DNA of 17,158 nucleotides from an uncultured Sphingomonadales bacterium (GCA_937898525.1 CALCBC010000034.1:1-17158); one strand, 5' to 3'; positions 5,627 through 13,816 are shown, numbered from the stretch's first letter. Notes: generated from the letters alone by a model not told the origin. Numbers and translations are program-made.

Positions 5627-6231
5627 ACGCCGGCGTCACTTTCGAGCGCGTCTATCTGGCGCTCAAGGAGCAGCTGGGCGACGGGCGGTTCGCCGCGGGA
5701 CAGCACCTCGAGCCAGCCCTGCTCGCCCAGGACCTCAATGTCAGCATCACGCCGGTGCGCGACGCGCTGCACCGGCTGGCCGGCGAAGGCCTCGTCGATA
5801 CACCGCGAGGCGAAGGGTTCCGCACCCCGGCGGTAACGGAGCTCGGCCTGCGCCAGCTCTACCGCTGGAACCAGGCCTTGCTTGCGCTCACGACACGCCT
5901 CGGCGCAAACGCGCCCCGTGCAGGCCTTTCCGAGCTCGCGAGCGGCGATCACGTGGAGCGAACGGGACGACTGTTCCTGACGATTGCGGCGCTGGCCGGG
6001 AACGTCGAGGCCACTGCCTCGCTGGGCGCTCTCAACGATCGCCTGCGCCCCGCCCGGCGCGCCGAGCTGCGCGTCCTGCCCGGTCCGGAGCCATACCTCG
6101 AGGACATCGCGGCCGCTCTTGCCGAAGCAAACCTGCCCGTCCTGCGCCGGACGCTCGCGGCCTATCACCGCGAGCGGGAGCGCGCGGTGGACAGGATCGT
6201 TGCCGCCCTGCATGCGACGGGCGAGGGCTGA
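5623..6231 (+). CDS. GntR-family transcriptional regulator of the lasso cluster
   Basis: A 202-aa protein with an N-terminal GntR winged helix (about residues 8-70: VYLALKEQLGDGRFAAGQHL, LAQDLNVSITPVRDALHRLA, GLVDTPRGEGFRTP). A shorter alpha-helical C-terminal part looks like a reduced FadR/FCD effector domain. GntR regulators are recurrent in isopeptidase-containing proteobacterial lasso clusters. It sits immediately before the precursor gene and 20 nt after the dioxygenase, in the direction of luxI, so it links the quorum-sensing genes to the lasso operon. Its ligand and operator are not recognisable. Confidence 0.9.
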   Translation: MNAGVTFERVYLALKEQLGDGRFAAGQHLEPALLAQDLNVSITPVRDALHRLAGEGLVDTPRGEGFRTPAVTELGLRQLYRWNQALLALTTRLGANAPRAGLSELASGDHVERTGRLFLTIAALAGNVEATASLGALNDRLRPARRAELRVLPGPEPYLEDIAAALAEANLPVLRRTLAAYHRERERAVDRIVAALHATGEG

Positions 6232-6376
6232 GCGGTCACTCCGGCGTCCTGTGCCGTTCACGGACCCCGGGCGGCCCGAAAACAATCGTCCTATCGGCGG
6301 CGTATAAGCTTCGTACCCCTGGAACCCGACCCTACCCTCTCCCTTGCTGCACTCCCGCAGCACGAGGAGACGTACG
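6232..6376 (+). promoter_or_regulatory. Leader region of the lasso operon
   Basis: A 145-bp gap. A possible -10 (TATAAG, 6303-6308) has no matching -35. A short palindrome CGGGCGGCCCG lies at 6268-6278. A small hairpin TGCTGC/GCAGCA (6345-6350, 6357-6362) stands directly before the ribosome binding site GAGGAG (6364-6369) of the precursor. The promoter is likely here but cannot be pinned down. Confidence 0.4.
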
Positions 6377-6505
6377 ATGGAACGCAACATCCATGACACG
6401 GCCGTGATCGATCTCGGCACCGCGAGCCTCGCCACCCGCGGCCAGGACATCGTGGCCGAGCCCGAAAGCGACGGCTACCGGCTGTTCGGCATGCTCGAGG
6501 CCTGA
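6377..6505 (+). CDS. Lasso peptide precursor (A), class II
   Basis: A 42-aa peptide not matching any lasso precursor I can recall exactly. The leader ends in the proteobacterial pattern IDLG....TRG: Thr20 is the penultimate leader residue that the maturation enzymes require, and cleavage is expected between Arg21 and Gly22. The 21-residue core begins GQDIVAEPE; Gly1 can close a macrolactam onto Glu9, or less likely Glu7. The E7-P8-E9 arrangement echoes the E7-P8-D9 of astexin-1, favouring a 9-residue ring. Tyr13, Arg14 and Phe16 are possible steric plugs in the threaded tail, which ends in LEA. The core has no Cys, so no disulfides. It has a good ribosome binding site (GAGGAG) and is followed by B and C genes. 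Confidence 0.92.
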   Translation: MERNIHDTAVIDLGTASLATRGQDIVAEPESDGYRLFGMLEA

Positions 6506-6512
6506 ACCGGAC

Positions 6513-6536
6513 GCGCGGGGGCTCGCGCCCCCGCGC
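6513..6536 (+). terminator. Strong hairpin between precursor and B genes
   Basis: GCGCGGGGGC and GCCCCCGCGC form a perfect 10-bp stem with a 4-nt loop, 7 nt after the precursor stop. There is no T-tract, so it is better read as an attenuator or mRNA-stabilising hairpin that keeps the precursor transcript in excess over B and C. Hairpins at this spot are known in other lasso clusters. Confidence 0.7.
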
Positions 6537-6556
6537 AACCCTGCGCAACCGCGGCC

Positions 6557-7210
6557 ATGACCTATCTCGCGCTCGAAGCCCATGTAAGCTACGGACTTGC
6601 CGGCGGCCGACCGGTGTTCCTAGACTTGCGCCGCGATCGTTACACGATGCTCGACGGGCCTGCCGAGCGCGCCTTCCTTCCACTGTGCGCAGGGGATAAG
6701 GTACCGCGGGACGACGAGACCTTCTGCCAACTGCTGGCAACCGGCCTGTTCAAGCGGGCTCCGGTCCCATGCGACCTCTTGCCGGCCGCTGTCGCGCGGC
6801 CCGAGGCGAGCCTGCTGGACGACCTGGCAGGATCCCGCGCGAGCCTCGCCGGTTCGCTGAGGGCCTGGCGCGCCGTCGCCCGCGCGCGCCGCCGGCTGCA
6901 CACCGTTCCGCTGGCCGAGATCGTCGAAGCGAAGGCCTGCCTCGCCGGTCCCAGCACATCGGGCGAGGCGGCCGCCACGGCGGCCCGGGAATTCCTTGCC
7001 GCACGGGCGCTCGTACCGATCGAGCGCAGCTGCCTGCTCGACGCGCTCGCCCTGCTCGATTGGCTCGGCGACCTCGCGAGCCACGTCACGCTCGTTTTCG
7101 GGGTCCGGCTGCAACCTTTTCGGGCCCACTGCTGGGTACAGGCCGACCGCCTGCTGCTGACCGACGCCGCCGACGAAGTCGGACGCCTCACGCCCGTCCT
7201 GGCGGTCTGA
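6557..7210 (+). CDS. Lasso peptide biosynthesis B protein (fused RRE and leader peptidase)
   Basis: A 217-aa protein joining both B functions. Residues about 1-70 are the PqqD-like RiPP recognition element that binds the leader (HVSYGLAGGRPVFLDLRRDR, YTMLDGPAERAF). The C-terminal half is the transglutaminase-like B2 peptidase with its triad: C159 in SCLLDALALLDWL, H191 in PFRAHCWVQ and D203 in LLTDAADE, plus the family ending RLTPVLAV. It cuts the precursor after the leader in an ATP-dependent complex with C. No clear ribosome binding site precedes ATG 6557, so its translation may depend on structure or coupling with the precursor. C starts 5 nt after its stop. Confidence 0.95.
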   Translation: MTYLALEAHVSYGLAGGRPVFLDLRRDRYTMLDGPAERAFLPLCAGDKVPRDDETFCQLLATGLFKRAPVPCDLLPAAVARPEASLLDDLAGSRASLAGSLRAWRAVARARRRLHTVPLAEIVEAKACLAGPSTSGEAAATAAREFLAARALVPIERSCLLDALALLDWLGDLASHVTLVFGVRLQPFRAHCWVQADRLLLTDAADEVGRLTPVLAV

Positions 7211-7215
7211 GAAGC

Positions 7216-8916
7216 ATGCGCTACCTCGCCGCCGCCGGACCGCCCGAGGCTCTCGAGGAGCACCTCCGCGAACTCGGCCGCATGGCGTTCGAAGACCTCG
7301 TTCCCGTGATCGACGTTCCCGGCTTCGCCGCCTGGACCCTGCCCGGCACGCCGGCCGTCCACGGCGAGGACGGGCGCAGCCTCGCGGTCGGGCTGCTGTT
7401 TGAGCGGGCGAGCGGCCGGCGGATGGATCGGATTCCCGCGCCCTTGCCCGACGAGCGCAACTTCTCGGCCCGCTTCTGGGGCGCTTACGTGCTGTTCGCA
7501 ATGCAAGGCCCGGGGCACTCGGTGCTGCGCGACCCGTCGGGAAACCTCACCGCCTACCATCGCCGCATGGGCCCGATCGAAGTCTATGCGTCCGACGCCG
7601 CGCTGCTTGCCGCCGCATCGCCGGCCCCGATCCGTCCGGACACCGAGTTCCTGCGCGACTGGCTCACCTATCCGTTCCTGCGCTCGGCGCGCACCGGATG
7701 GGAAGGAACCGGCGAGATCGTGCCCGGCACCCTGCGCCGCGTGGACGGCGCGGCCGCCCAGGTTCGCCAGGCCTGGAGCCCCTGGGACCACGCCCTCGGG
7801 GATGCGAGCCTGGACGATTTCGAGGAGGCAGCCGCCGGGATCCGCACCGCGGTCCTGCACGCCGTCCCGCGGCTCGCCCAGCATGCAGCCGATCCTGTCG
7901 TCCGGCTCTCGGGCGGTCTCGATTCCGCAATCGTGGCCGCTGCGCTCGCCAACGGCGGCGTCCGCTATCGCGCGGTGACCTTCGCGACGCGCGCGCCCGA
8001 CGGCGACGAGCGCAGCTTTTCCCGTGCCGCCGCGCAGCACTGGAACATCCGGCTCGCCGAGCTCGTGGAAGATCCGCAAATGCCCGATTTCGGGCAAGTG
8101 GGCCCGCTGGCGCTGCGGCCGCCGGCGAACGCCGTGCTGCAGGTGCTGCACCGCGCGATCGAGAGCCATCTCGCGCAGACCGGTTCCGACCTCGTGCTCG
8201 GCGGCACTGGCGGCGACAACGTCTTCTGCTTCCTTGGCACCGCCTCCTCCGTGCTCGACGCCCTGAGAGTGCGGGGCCCGGGCGATGCCGCGCGCGCCGT
8301 GCGCGACCTCGCCCAGATGCACGGCACGACCGTTCGCGCCGTGATGCGCGCGGCCTGGCGCCGTTCGCGCAAGCCGATGGCGAGCTGGCGCCGCGACGAC
8401 ACGTTCCTCGCGCCCGGCGCGGCGGCAGAGCAACCTCCGCGTCATCCCTGGCTCGAGCCACCGGCGCGCGTGCCTCGTGGCAAGCTCGAGCACCTGCAGT
8501 CGATCATGAGCATTCGCCACTTCCTCGCCGACCCGGGCCCCGGCAGGACCGCCGCAATCCACCCGTTGCTCGCACAGCCGGTGCTGGAGGCCTGCCTGCG
8601 CGTTCCCACGTGGCTGTGGGTCCGCGGCGGTCGGGACCGCGCGGTCGCGCGCCGAGCCTTCGCCGACCTGCTGCCACCTGCGATCGCAGCGCGCCGGTCC
8701 AAGGGTGGCCTCGGATCGATGGTCTCGAGCGCCTACCTCGCGGGCCGCGGCCAGCTCAAGGCCCTGCTGCTCGACGGCAAGCTCGCTTCCATGAGACTGC
8801 TCGACCGCGACGCTGTCGCCGCCACCTTGCGCCGGCCTGGAGAACCGGAGGCCGCTTACCTGCGGCTGCTCGACATGGCGGCCGCGGAGACCTGGCTGCG
8901 CGGGCTCGAACCCTGA
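7216..8916 (+). CDS. Lasso cyclase C (asparagine synthetase-like macrolactam synthetase)
   Basis: A 566-aa asparagine synthetase B-like protein. The N-terminal part resembles the glutaminase fold but lacks the Cys2 nucleophile, as in known lasso C proteins. The synthetase domain has the ATP-pyrophosphatase loop SGGLDS at 232-237 and later motifs such as LVLGGTGGDNVF. It adenylates the ring-closing acidic side chain of the core and joins it to the Gly1 amine while the tail is threaded. It follows B by 5 nt. Its last 61 bp overlap, tail to tail, the end of the isopeptidase gene on the other strand. Confidence 0.96.
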   Translation: MRYLAAAGPPEALEEHLRELGRMAFEDLVPVIDVPGFAAWTLPGTPAVHGEDGRSLAVGLLFERASGRRMDRIPAPLPDERNFSARFWGAYVLFAMQGPGHSVLRDPSGNLTAYHRRMGPIEVYASDAALLAAASPAPIRPDTEFLRDWLTYPFLRSARTGWEGTGEIVPGTLRRVDGAAAQVRQAWSPWDHALGDASLDDFEEAAAGIRTAVLHAVPRLAQHAADPVVRLSGGLDSAIVAAALANGGVRYRAVTFATRAPDGDERSFSRAAAQHWNIRLAELVEDPQMPDFGQVGPLALRPPANAVLQVLHRAIESHLAQTGSDLVLGGTGGDNVFCFLGTASSVLDALRVRGPGDAARAVRDLAQMHGTTVRAVMRAAWRRSRKPMASWRRDDTFLAPGAAAEQPPRHPWLEPPARVPRGKLEHLQSIMSIRHFLADPGPGRTAAIHPLLAQPVLEACLRVPTWLWVRGGRDRAVARRAFADLLPPAIAARRSKGGLGSMVSSAYLAGRGQLKALLLDGKLASMRLLDRDAVAATLRRPGEPEAAYLRLLDMAAAETWLRGLEP

Positions 8917-10916
8917 GCCCCATCGCGCCGCTGCCGCATCGCTTGCCAGCGCGCGTATTGCCCCGCCTTGGCCGGGTCCGGGTCGACATGGTCCTGCAGC
9001 CAGTAACGAAACCAGTCGAGGTTGCGGCGGTAGACCGCTAGCCGGTGTCGCGGCTGGAACTTCGCGTGCCGCTCCTCCGGGAAGGCATAGAGCTCGACTG
9101 GTGTCGGCGTGCGTGCCAGCCGGGCGAAGACCTCTGCTTCGGCGCGCGCCTCGTTCTCCGGCAGCTGCATCAGAAGGGGCGCCGCGATCCGCTCGGCATT
9201 GAGAGCGGGCGAGACGCGACGCCAGCGCTCCGGGGTCTCGTCCGGACTGCCAAGCCCGATCGCCTCGCGCAGCACCTCGGCATAGTCGCGCCCCGGCAAG
9301 GCACTCAGCCAGTAGCGGGCCGGCGTGTACTGCGGCGAAGCCACCGATACCGCCGCCAACAGGTCCGAGTTCATCGCCGTCCACATGGTCACTTCGCTGC
9401 CGAAACTGAATCCGCCCATCCCTACCCGTGCCGGGTCGACCAGCCCGCGCGCCGCCAGGAGGCGTACCAGCGCATCGACCGCCTCGAGCCCCGTCTGATA
9501 TACATCGGCGATATCATTGCTCTCGGCCGCCACCGTGTTGAGGCATGCGGCCACGAAACCCGCATCGACGAGCGGCGCCAGCGGAAACTCGTCGCCGGCG
9601 GTGCCGCGCAGGTATCCCGGGCATTCGTAGTAGCTGACGAACAGCGGCGCCCGATTGGCCCCGCCCTCGGGAAGCAGGACGGTCCCGGTCGCTTCCCGTC
9701 CGTCGTCGAGCGTCCACGAGAGTTGCTCCACCCGCGGCCTGGGAAGACGCCGCAACAGGGCATTCGGATCGAACAAGACCGTTCGAGCGCCCGTGCTGAG
9801 GTCGATCCTCTCCAGCCGCGGCGGTTCTGCAGCGCTTGCCGTGACGCAATAGGCCGCCTCGTGGCTTAACGCGCAGGGCCGCGACGCAAGTCGCGACCCG
9901 GACAGCAGGCCCTTGGCCGAAACCACGTGCCGCACCCGTCCGCGCTCGACGTCCCACAGGTAAAGCGTCTGGCGATAGTGACCGTCGCGTGCAGTGATCG
10001 CCAGCTCTCCGCTTGCGGGCCGCCAGGCAATCACTGGCAAGCGCCCCGCCCGGCAGACCACACCGGGGCACGCGACGGCCTCGCCGTCGCGCACGACCTC
10101 GATGAGGAAGTGACCGTTTTCGCGGCGCACGCGCACCGGCGGCCGCCCCGGTGCCTCGAGCGCGGCCGCCGCCACGTCATCGGCGCCGGGCCCAGGCGTG
10201 AGTTGCTGTCGATCCACTCGTTCGGGCCCGCTCACCGTAAGCGATACGAGTTCGAGCCGATAGCGCCGCCGCGGCTCCCGCCACAGCAGTCCCGCGCTCG
10301 AAGTCCACCGCCCGACAAGCCGCGAGGTGGCGATCCGGCCGTTGACCCACGCGCCGCTATGAAGGTTCCGCAACAGGTCCACGCTGCCGTCGACGAGGAT
10401 GCCGTCATCGTACTCGCGGCGTTCCGCCTCCTCGATCTCGAAGCGCGATGGGCCGAGCACGTAAGCCAGCGACCGGCCATCGGCATTTGCCGTGACCTGC
10501 TCGACATCGGCATCCGCGACGACGACCGGGCGGCTGCCCGAGCCGTCCACCGCCGTTCGCCACAGTCCGATGACGCCGTCGACCAGGGCGCGGTGGAACA
10601 CGTGCCGCTCGTCGGGCGACCAGACTGTCGTCTCCACCGCCAGCGGTTCGGCAGGTCCCTCGACCGGTGCGCCGCCTCCCCCGAGATGCCGAACCTCTCC
10701 GGACCGAAGATCCGCAGCGTACCAGTCGAGCAAGTAGCTGTTCTTGTCGATCAAAGCCCGCTCGACCCTGAAGACCAGGTACCGCCCACTCGGCGAGACA
10801 GACAGGCTGCTGATGTCGGCGAGCTCGACGAGTTCGGATATCGAAGGCCCCGCCGACACCGAGCTCCCGGGCACGGACAACACCAGCGCCAGGGCGGCCC
10901 CTATCGGCCAGCGCAT
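8856..10916 (-). CDS. Lasso peptide isopeptidase (S9 prolyl oligopeptidase family, AtxE-type)
   Basis: A 686-aa protein with a Sec signal peptide (hydrophobic core 5-22), a beta-propeller region (about 30-390) and an alpha/beta-hydrolase domain. The nucleophile is Ser504 in GGFSFGSE; the catalytic His is H617 in PEERHAKFQPRHRLAVY, whose context is typical of lasso isopeptidases. The acid residue expected as Asp is within LPENEA (E587 or E589); no Asp is found there. Known relatives (AtxE1/AtxE2) open the macrolactam of their own lasso peptide, giving a linear peptide. The signal peptide places it in the periplasm. ATG 10916 lies 8 nt after the receptor stop, so the two are one operon. There is a charged, low-complexity C-terminal tail after about 640. 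Confidence 0.93.
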   Translation of the reverse strand: MRWPIGAALALVLSVPGSSVSAGPSISELVELADISSLSVSPSGRYLVFRVERALIDKNSYLLDWYAADLRSGEVRHLGGGGAPVEGPAEPLAVETTVWSPDERHVFHRALVDGVIGLWRTAVDGSGSRPVVVADADVEQVTANADGRSLAYVLGPSRFEIEEAERREYDDGILVDGSVDLLRNLHSGAWVNGRIATSRLVGRWTSSAGLLWREPRRRYRLELVSLTVSGPERVDRQQLTPGPGADDVAAAALEAPGRPPVRVRRENGHFLIEVVRDGEAVACPGVVCRAGRLPVIAWRPASGELAITARDGHYRQTLYLWDVERGRVRHVVSAKGLLSGSRLASRPCALSHEAAYCVTASAAEPPRLERIDLSTGARTVLFDPNALLRRLPRPRVEQLSWTLDDGREATGTVLLPEGGANRAPLFVSYYECPGYLRGTAGDEFPLAPLVDAGFVAACLNTVAAESNDIADVYQTGLEAVDALVRLLAARGLVDPARVGMGGFSFGSEVTMWTAMNSDLLAAVSVASPQYTPARYWLSALPGRDYAEVLREAIGLGSPDETPERWRRVSPALNAERIAAPLLMQLPENEARAEAEVFARLARTPTPVELYAFPEERHAKFQPRHRLAVYRRNLDWFRYWLQDHVDPDPAKAGQYARWQAMRQRRDGAQGSSPRSQVSAAAMSSSRR

Positions 10917-10924
10917 CGGCAATC

Positions 10925-13528
10925 TCACCAGGCCTTGCGGACCTGGAGCGAGACGAAACGACCCCGCCCGCTCGCATTGACTGGATCGTAGCCGAGGCCG
11001 GCGGTCCGTCCCGGCCCGGGTCCAAGAAAGGGCGGGTCGGCGTCGAACAGGTTCTCCGCAAAGAACGAGATCCGCGTGCCGCGCAAGCCGCCAGCCACCT
11101 CTTCGTCGAACTGGTAGGAAAGGCCGAGATCGAGGGTTGTCCAGGAACCCACCGGCACGACGTCGACGCCGCGGTCGTCCTCGTATCCACCGGCGTGATT
11201 GACCGAGAGTGTGCCGCTCCACCCGCCCCGGCTCCACGCGACGCTGCCCCGACCTCGCCATGCGAGCGACCCAAATGGACGGTCGAGCGAGCGCGTCACC
11301 GGGCTCGTCTCGATCAGGCGACTGTCGAATGACAACACCCGATTGACGTTGGCATCCAGCACGAACCGGTTGGCGCCCGCCTCGAACGCGTAGCGCGCCG
11401 TGAAATCGAGCCCGTCGGTGCTGGTTTCGGCCGAATTCGTGACGCGGGTGTCGAGCACGAGGTCGACATCGGCGGGGGTCGCTCCGCCATTGGAAAAGCC
11501 CGGCCCGGTCACATCGAAAGTCCGCCGTGCGGCTTCGATGATCGCGGTAAGTTCAGCCAGATCGGGACTGCGATCGATGATTGGCTCGAACGCCGGGTCG
11601 CCGACGACGGTGACCCTCGCCGTCGGCATAGCGATGCGGTCGGCGAACCGAACCGAATAGTAGGTCACAGAAAGAGACAGGCCGGGCACCGATGCCGGCG
11701 CGAATTCGGCGCCGGCCGTCCAGGTGCGCGAGGTTTCGGGCCGAATCTCGGGATCGCTTCCCTGGAGAACCGCGACGATCTCGCCGGGCACTGCCTCCGA
11801 CTGGTCGCGGTAGACGAGATAGGACGGCGCGTGGAACACGTCGTAGACGCCGCCGACCTCGGCGAGCAACGGCGCGCGAAAGGACGTGCCGTAGGATGTC
11901 CGCAGGGCCAGTCCTTCGATCGGCGACCACATCAGGCCGAGCTTGGGATCGAACGCCGAGCCAGTCCCCCCGTAGTCGTCGAAGCGGCCAGCCGCGGACA
12001 GCTCGAACCTTTCGAGCCCGGGTGCGCGGTTCGCTGCCGATACCAGCGGCAGCGACAGTTCTCCGAACAGCGAGCGCACCGTCCGGCCCTGGCGGTCCAC
12101 GGCCCTCGCTATGCGGGACGACTCGAAACCGTCGCGGTAATGCTCGCGCCGTAGCTCGCCGCCCAGTGCGACGGCGAGGGGGCCACCCGGCAGTTCCAGC
12201 AGTGTCCCATCCAGCCGGATCGCGCCGCCGGCAATCTCGTTCCGCACGTCGCGAGCGTTCGCGAGTTCCACGCCGCCGGGCTGGGTCTGGCGCTGATCGG
12301 TCCACGATAGCCCGTAATTGCCTTCCAGGCGCGCCCGCCAGTTGCCACCGAAATCGTAAGTCAGCTCACCGGAGAGCGTCACCGACTGGGCGACGCCGTG
12401 CGCATAGATCGCGAGCGGCACCCCAAGCTCGAAGTAGGTCCGATCGGTCGTACGGTGAGCGTAAGTCCCGGTAGCACCGAACTTCAGGCCGTCGGCGATG
12501 TGCTGCTCCACGCTGGCGAGCACGCTGTGACGCCGCTCGTAGGGCAGCAGGTAGCTGCTGGCGGGCAATCCGAGGATAAACGAACGATCGCCCGCCGCTA
12601 TCTCTTCCTCGCGCCGGTATTCGTAAGCCACGAGTGCGTGTCCGCTGCCCCAGTCGTGACCGCCCGCCTGTGAAAACAGCAGCTGCTCTCCGCCACCCCG
12701 GGTAGCGAGCCCGGCCTGGAGGCTCGTCTCGAGGCCGTCGAGCCGATCGCGCAGGACGAAGTTCACCACCCCTCCGACCGCATCGGACCCGTAGATCGCC
12801 GAGGCACCGTCGGTCAGGATGTCGACGCGCTCCACGAGGCTCAGTGGAATCAGCGAGACGTCGACGAAGGCCCCGTACCCGCTCGGCGCCAGCCGGCGGC
12901 CGTTGAGCAGCACGAGCGTCGCCCGCTGGCCGAGCCCGCGCAAGTTCACGCCGGCGCCGTGGTCGGTCACGTCCTGGTCTGGCAGTGTGACGCCGAAGTT
13001 CTCCTGGTTGATCCCCGCCTGCGAGTTCTGCGGGAGCTTGCGCATGAGCTGTTCGACCGAGGTCGCGCCCGACCGATCGATCTCGTCGCGATCGATCACG
13101 ATGATGGGTGAGCTCGCCGGCGCCCCGCGCAGGTGGGTGCCGGTGACGACGATCGTGCCGTCGCCCTCTTGCGCGTCGCCGGCGAGCTCCGCGGGGGCCG
13201 GTCTTTCGCCTCCTCCCGCACTGACGATGACGAAAGATTCTCCGACGCGGCGCGCCACAAGCCCGCTTCCCGCGAGCAGGCGCGCGATCGCGTCCTCGAT
13301 GGTGAGGGAGCCGGAAAGGGGTGGCGCGCGACGTCCGCGAACGAGATCTCCGTCGGCGACGATGCTTTGACCGATCTGCGCCGACAGGGTGCGCAAGGAG
13401 TCCGAGAGATCCTGGGCTGGCAGCGAGAACTCGAACCGCTGTGCGGTCTGCCCACAGGCAGGCGTTGGACAACTCAACACGACTGCGGCGCTCGCAAACA
13501 TGAGCGCACCGACCCCATTCCTGTTCAT
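10925..13528 (-). CDS. TonB-dependent receptor with N-terminal STN signalling domain (lasso peptide uptake/sensing)
   Basis: An 867-aa outer-membrane receptor. After a signal peptide (1-27) comes an STN domain (about 32-103, FEFSLPAQDLSDSLRTLSAQ and SLTIEDAIARLLAGSGL). A TonB box GTIVVTG (124-130) is followed by the plug (SSPIIVIDRDEI, VNLRGLGQRATLVLLNGRRL, YGSDAVGGVVNFVLRD), then a 22-strand-type barrel ending RFVSLQVRKAW. The STN domain marks it as a transducer that talks to a FecR. In astexin/caulosegnin-type clusters such receptors stand next to the isopeptidase and are presumed to import the lasso peptide. The start ATG has a strong ribosome binding site (GGGAGGGGG, 13543-13535). Confidence 0.95.
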   Translation of the reverse strand: MNRNGVGALMFASAAVVLSCPTPACGQTAQRFEFSLPAQDLSDSLRTLSAQIGQSIVADGDLVRGRRAPPLSGSLTIEDAIARLLAGSGLVARRVGESFVIVSAGGGERPAPAELAGDAQEGDGTIVVTGTHLRGAPASSPIIVIDRDEIDRSGATSVEQLMRKLPQNSQAGINQENFGVTLPDQDVTDHGAGVNLRGLGQRATLVLLNGRRLAPSGYGAFVDVSLIPLSLVERVDILTDGASAIYGSDAVGGVVNFVLRDRLDGLETSLQAGLATRGGGEQLLFSQAGGHDWGSGHALVAYEYRREEEIAAGDRSFILGLPASSYLLPYERRHSVLASVEQHIADGLKFGATGTYAHRTTDRTYFELGVPLAIYAHGVAQSVTLSGELTYDFGGNWRARLEGNYGLSWTDQRQTQPGGVELANARDVRNEIAGGAIRLDGTLLELPGGPLAVALGGELRREHYRDGFESSRIARAVDRQGRTVRSLFGELSLPLVSAANRAPGLERFELSAAGRFDDYGGTGSAFDPKLGLMWSPIEGLALRTSYGTSFRAPLLAEVGGVYDVFHAPSYLVYRDQSEAVPGEIVAVLQGSDPEIRPETSRTWTAGAEFAPASVPGLSLSVTYYSVRFADRIAMPTARVTVVGDPAFEPIIDRSPDLAELTAIIEAARRTFDVTGPGFSNGGATPADVDLVLDTRVTNSAETSTDGLDFTARYAFEAGANRFVLDANVNRVLSFDSRLIETSPVTRSLDRPFGSLAWRGRGSVAWSRGGWSGTLSVNHAGGYEDDRGVDVVPVGSWTTLDLGLSYQFDEEVAGGLRGTRISFFAENLFDADPPFLGPGPGRTAGLGYDPVNASGRGRFVSLQVRKAW

Positions 13529-13572
13529 GTCATTCCCCCTCCCTGGCCGCGCTTGCGGCGGCTACGGAGGAG

Positions 13573-13597
13573 TTGACGTCAGGGCAGCGATTTACCC
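13573..13597 (-). promoter_or_regulatory. Candidate FecI-type promoter of the receptor-isopeptidase operon
   Basis: Read on the minus strand: GGGTAAA, 11 bases, ACGTCAA, ending about 45 bp before the receptor ATG, a good position for a promoter. A nearly identical arrangement occurs upstream of fecI (15557-15533). The spacing is shorter than in the E. coli fecA promoter, so the assignment is tentative. The remaining gap between fecR and the receptor (13598-13816) shows no gene and no clear terminator. Confidence 0.4.
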
Positions 13598-13816
13598 CCC
13601 AAAAAAGATCAGGCGAGCGTACCGGGAGAGTGGGGCCGTCCCGACCCACCTGGCTGTGTCAGGCCCACGCCCCGAGCCAATATCCGAGCTCGCAGACCGA
13701 AAGGCGCCTTGCCCTGACCTAGGGCGGCGAGGGAAGGCCAAAGCCGAAGGTCTGCTCCGAAGATGCGGGCCGAGCGTCTCTCAAATTGCGCCAGGCCTCG
13801 CCAAACCGAACGGAAC

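Noticed and set aside
6278..6294. FecI-like GAAAAC and GTCCTA boxes before the lasso precursor
   Set aside because: Only about 5 bases separate them, far too few for any sigma factor.
6377..6505. Glu7 as the ring-closing residue (7-residue ring, xanthomonin-like)
   Set aside because: Not excluded, but the E-P-(D/E) parallel with astexin-1 and the absence of Gly/Ser-rich small-ring features favour Glu9.
6506..6556. A second precursor gene between the A and B genes
   Set aside because: The gap is only 51 bp and is filled by the hairpin; no start codon with a lasso-like core is present.
6640..9384. A 914-codon minus-strand frame opposite the lasso B and C genes
   Set aside because: Antisense to two clear lasso enzymes, no recognisable motifs, and it runs into the isopeptidase region in the wrong frame.
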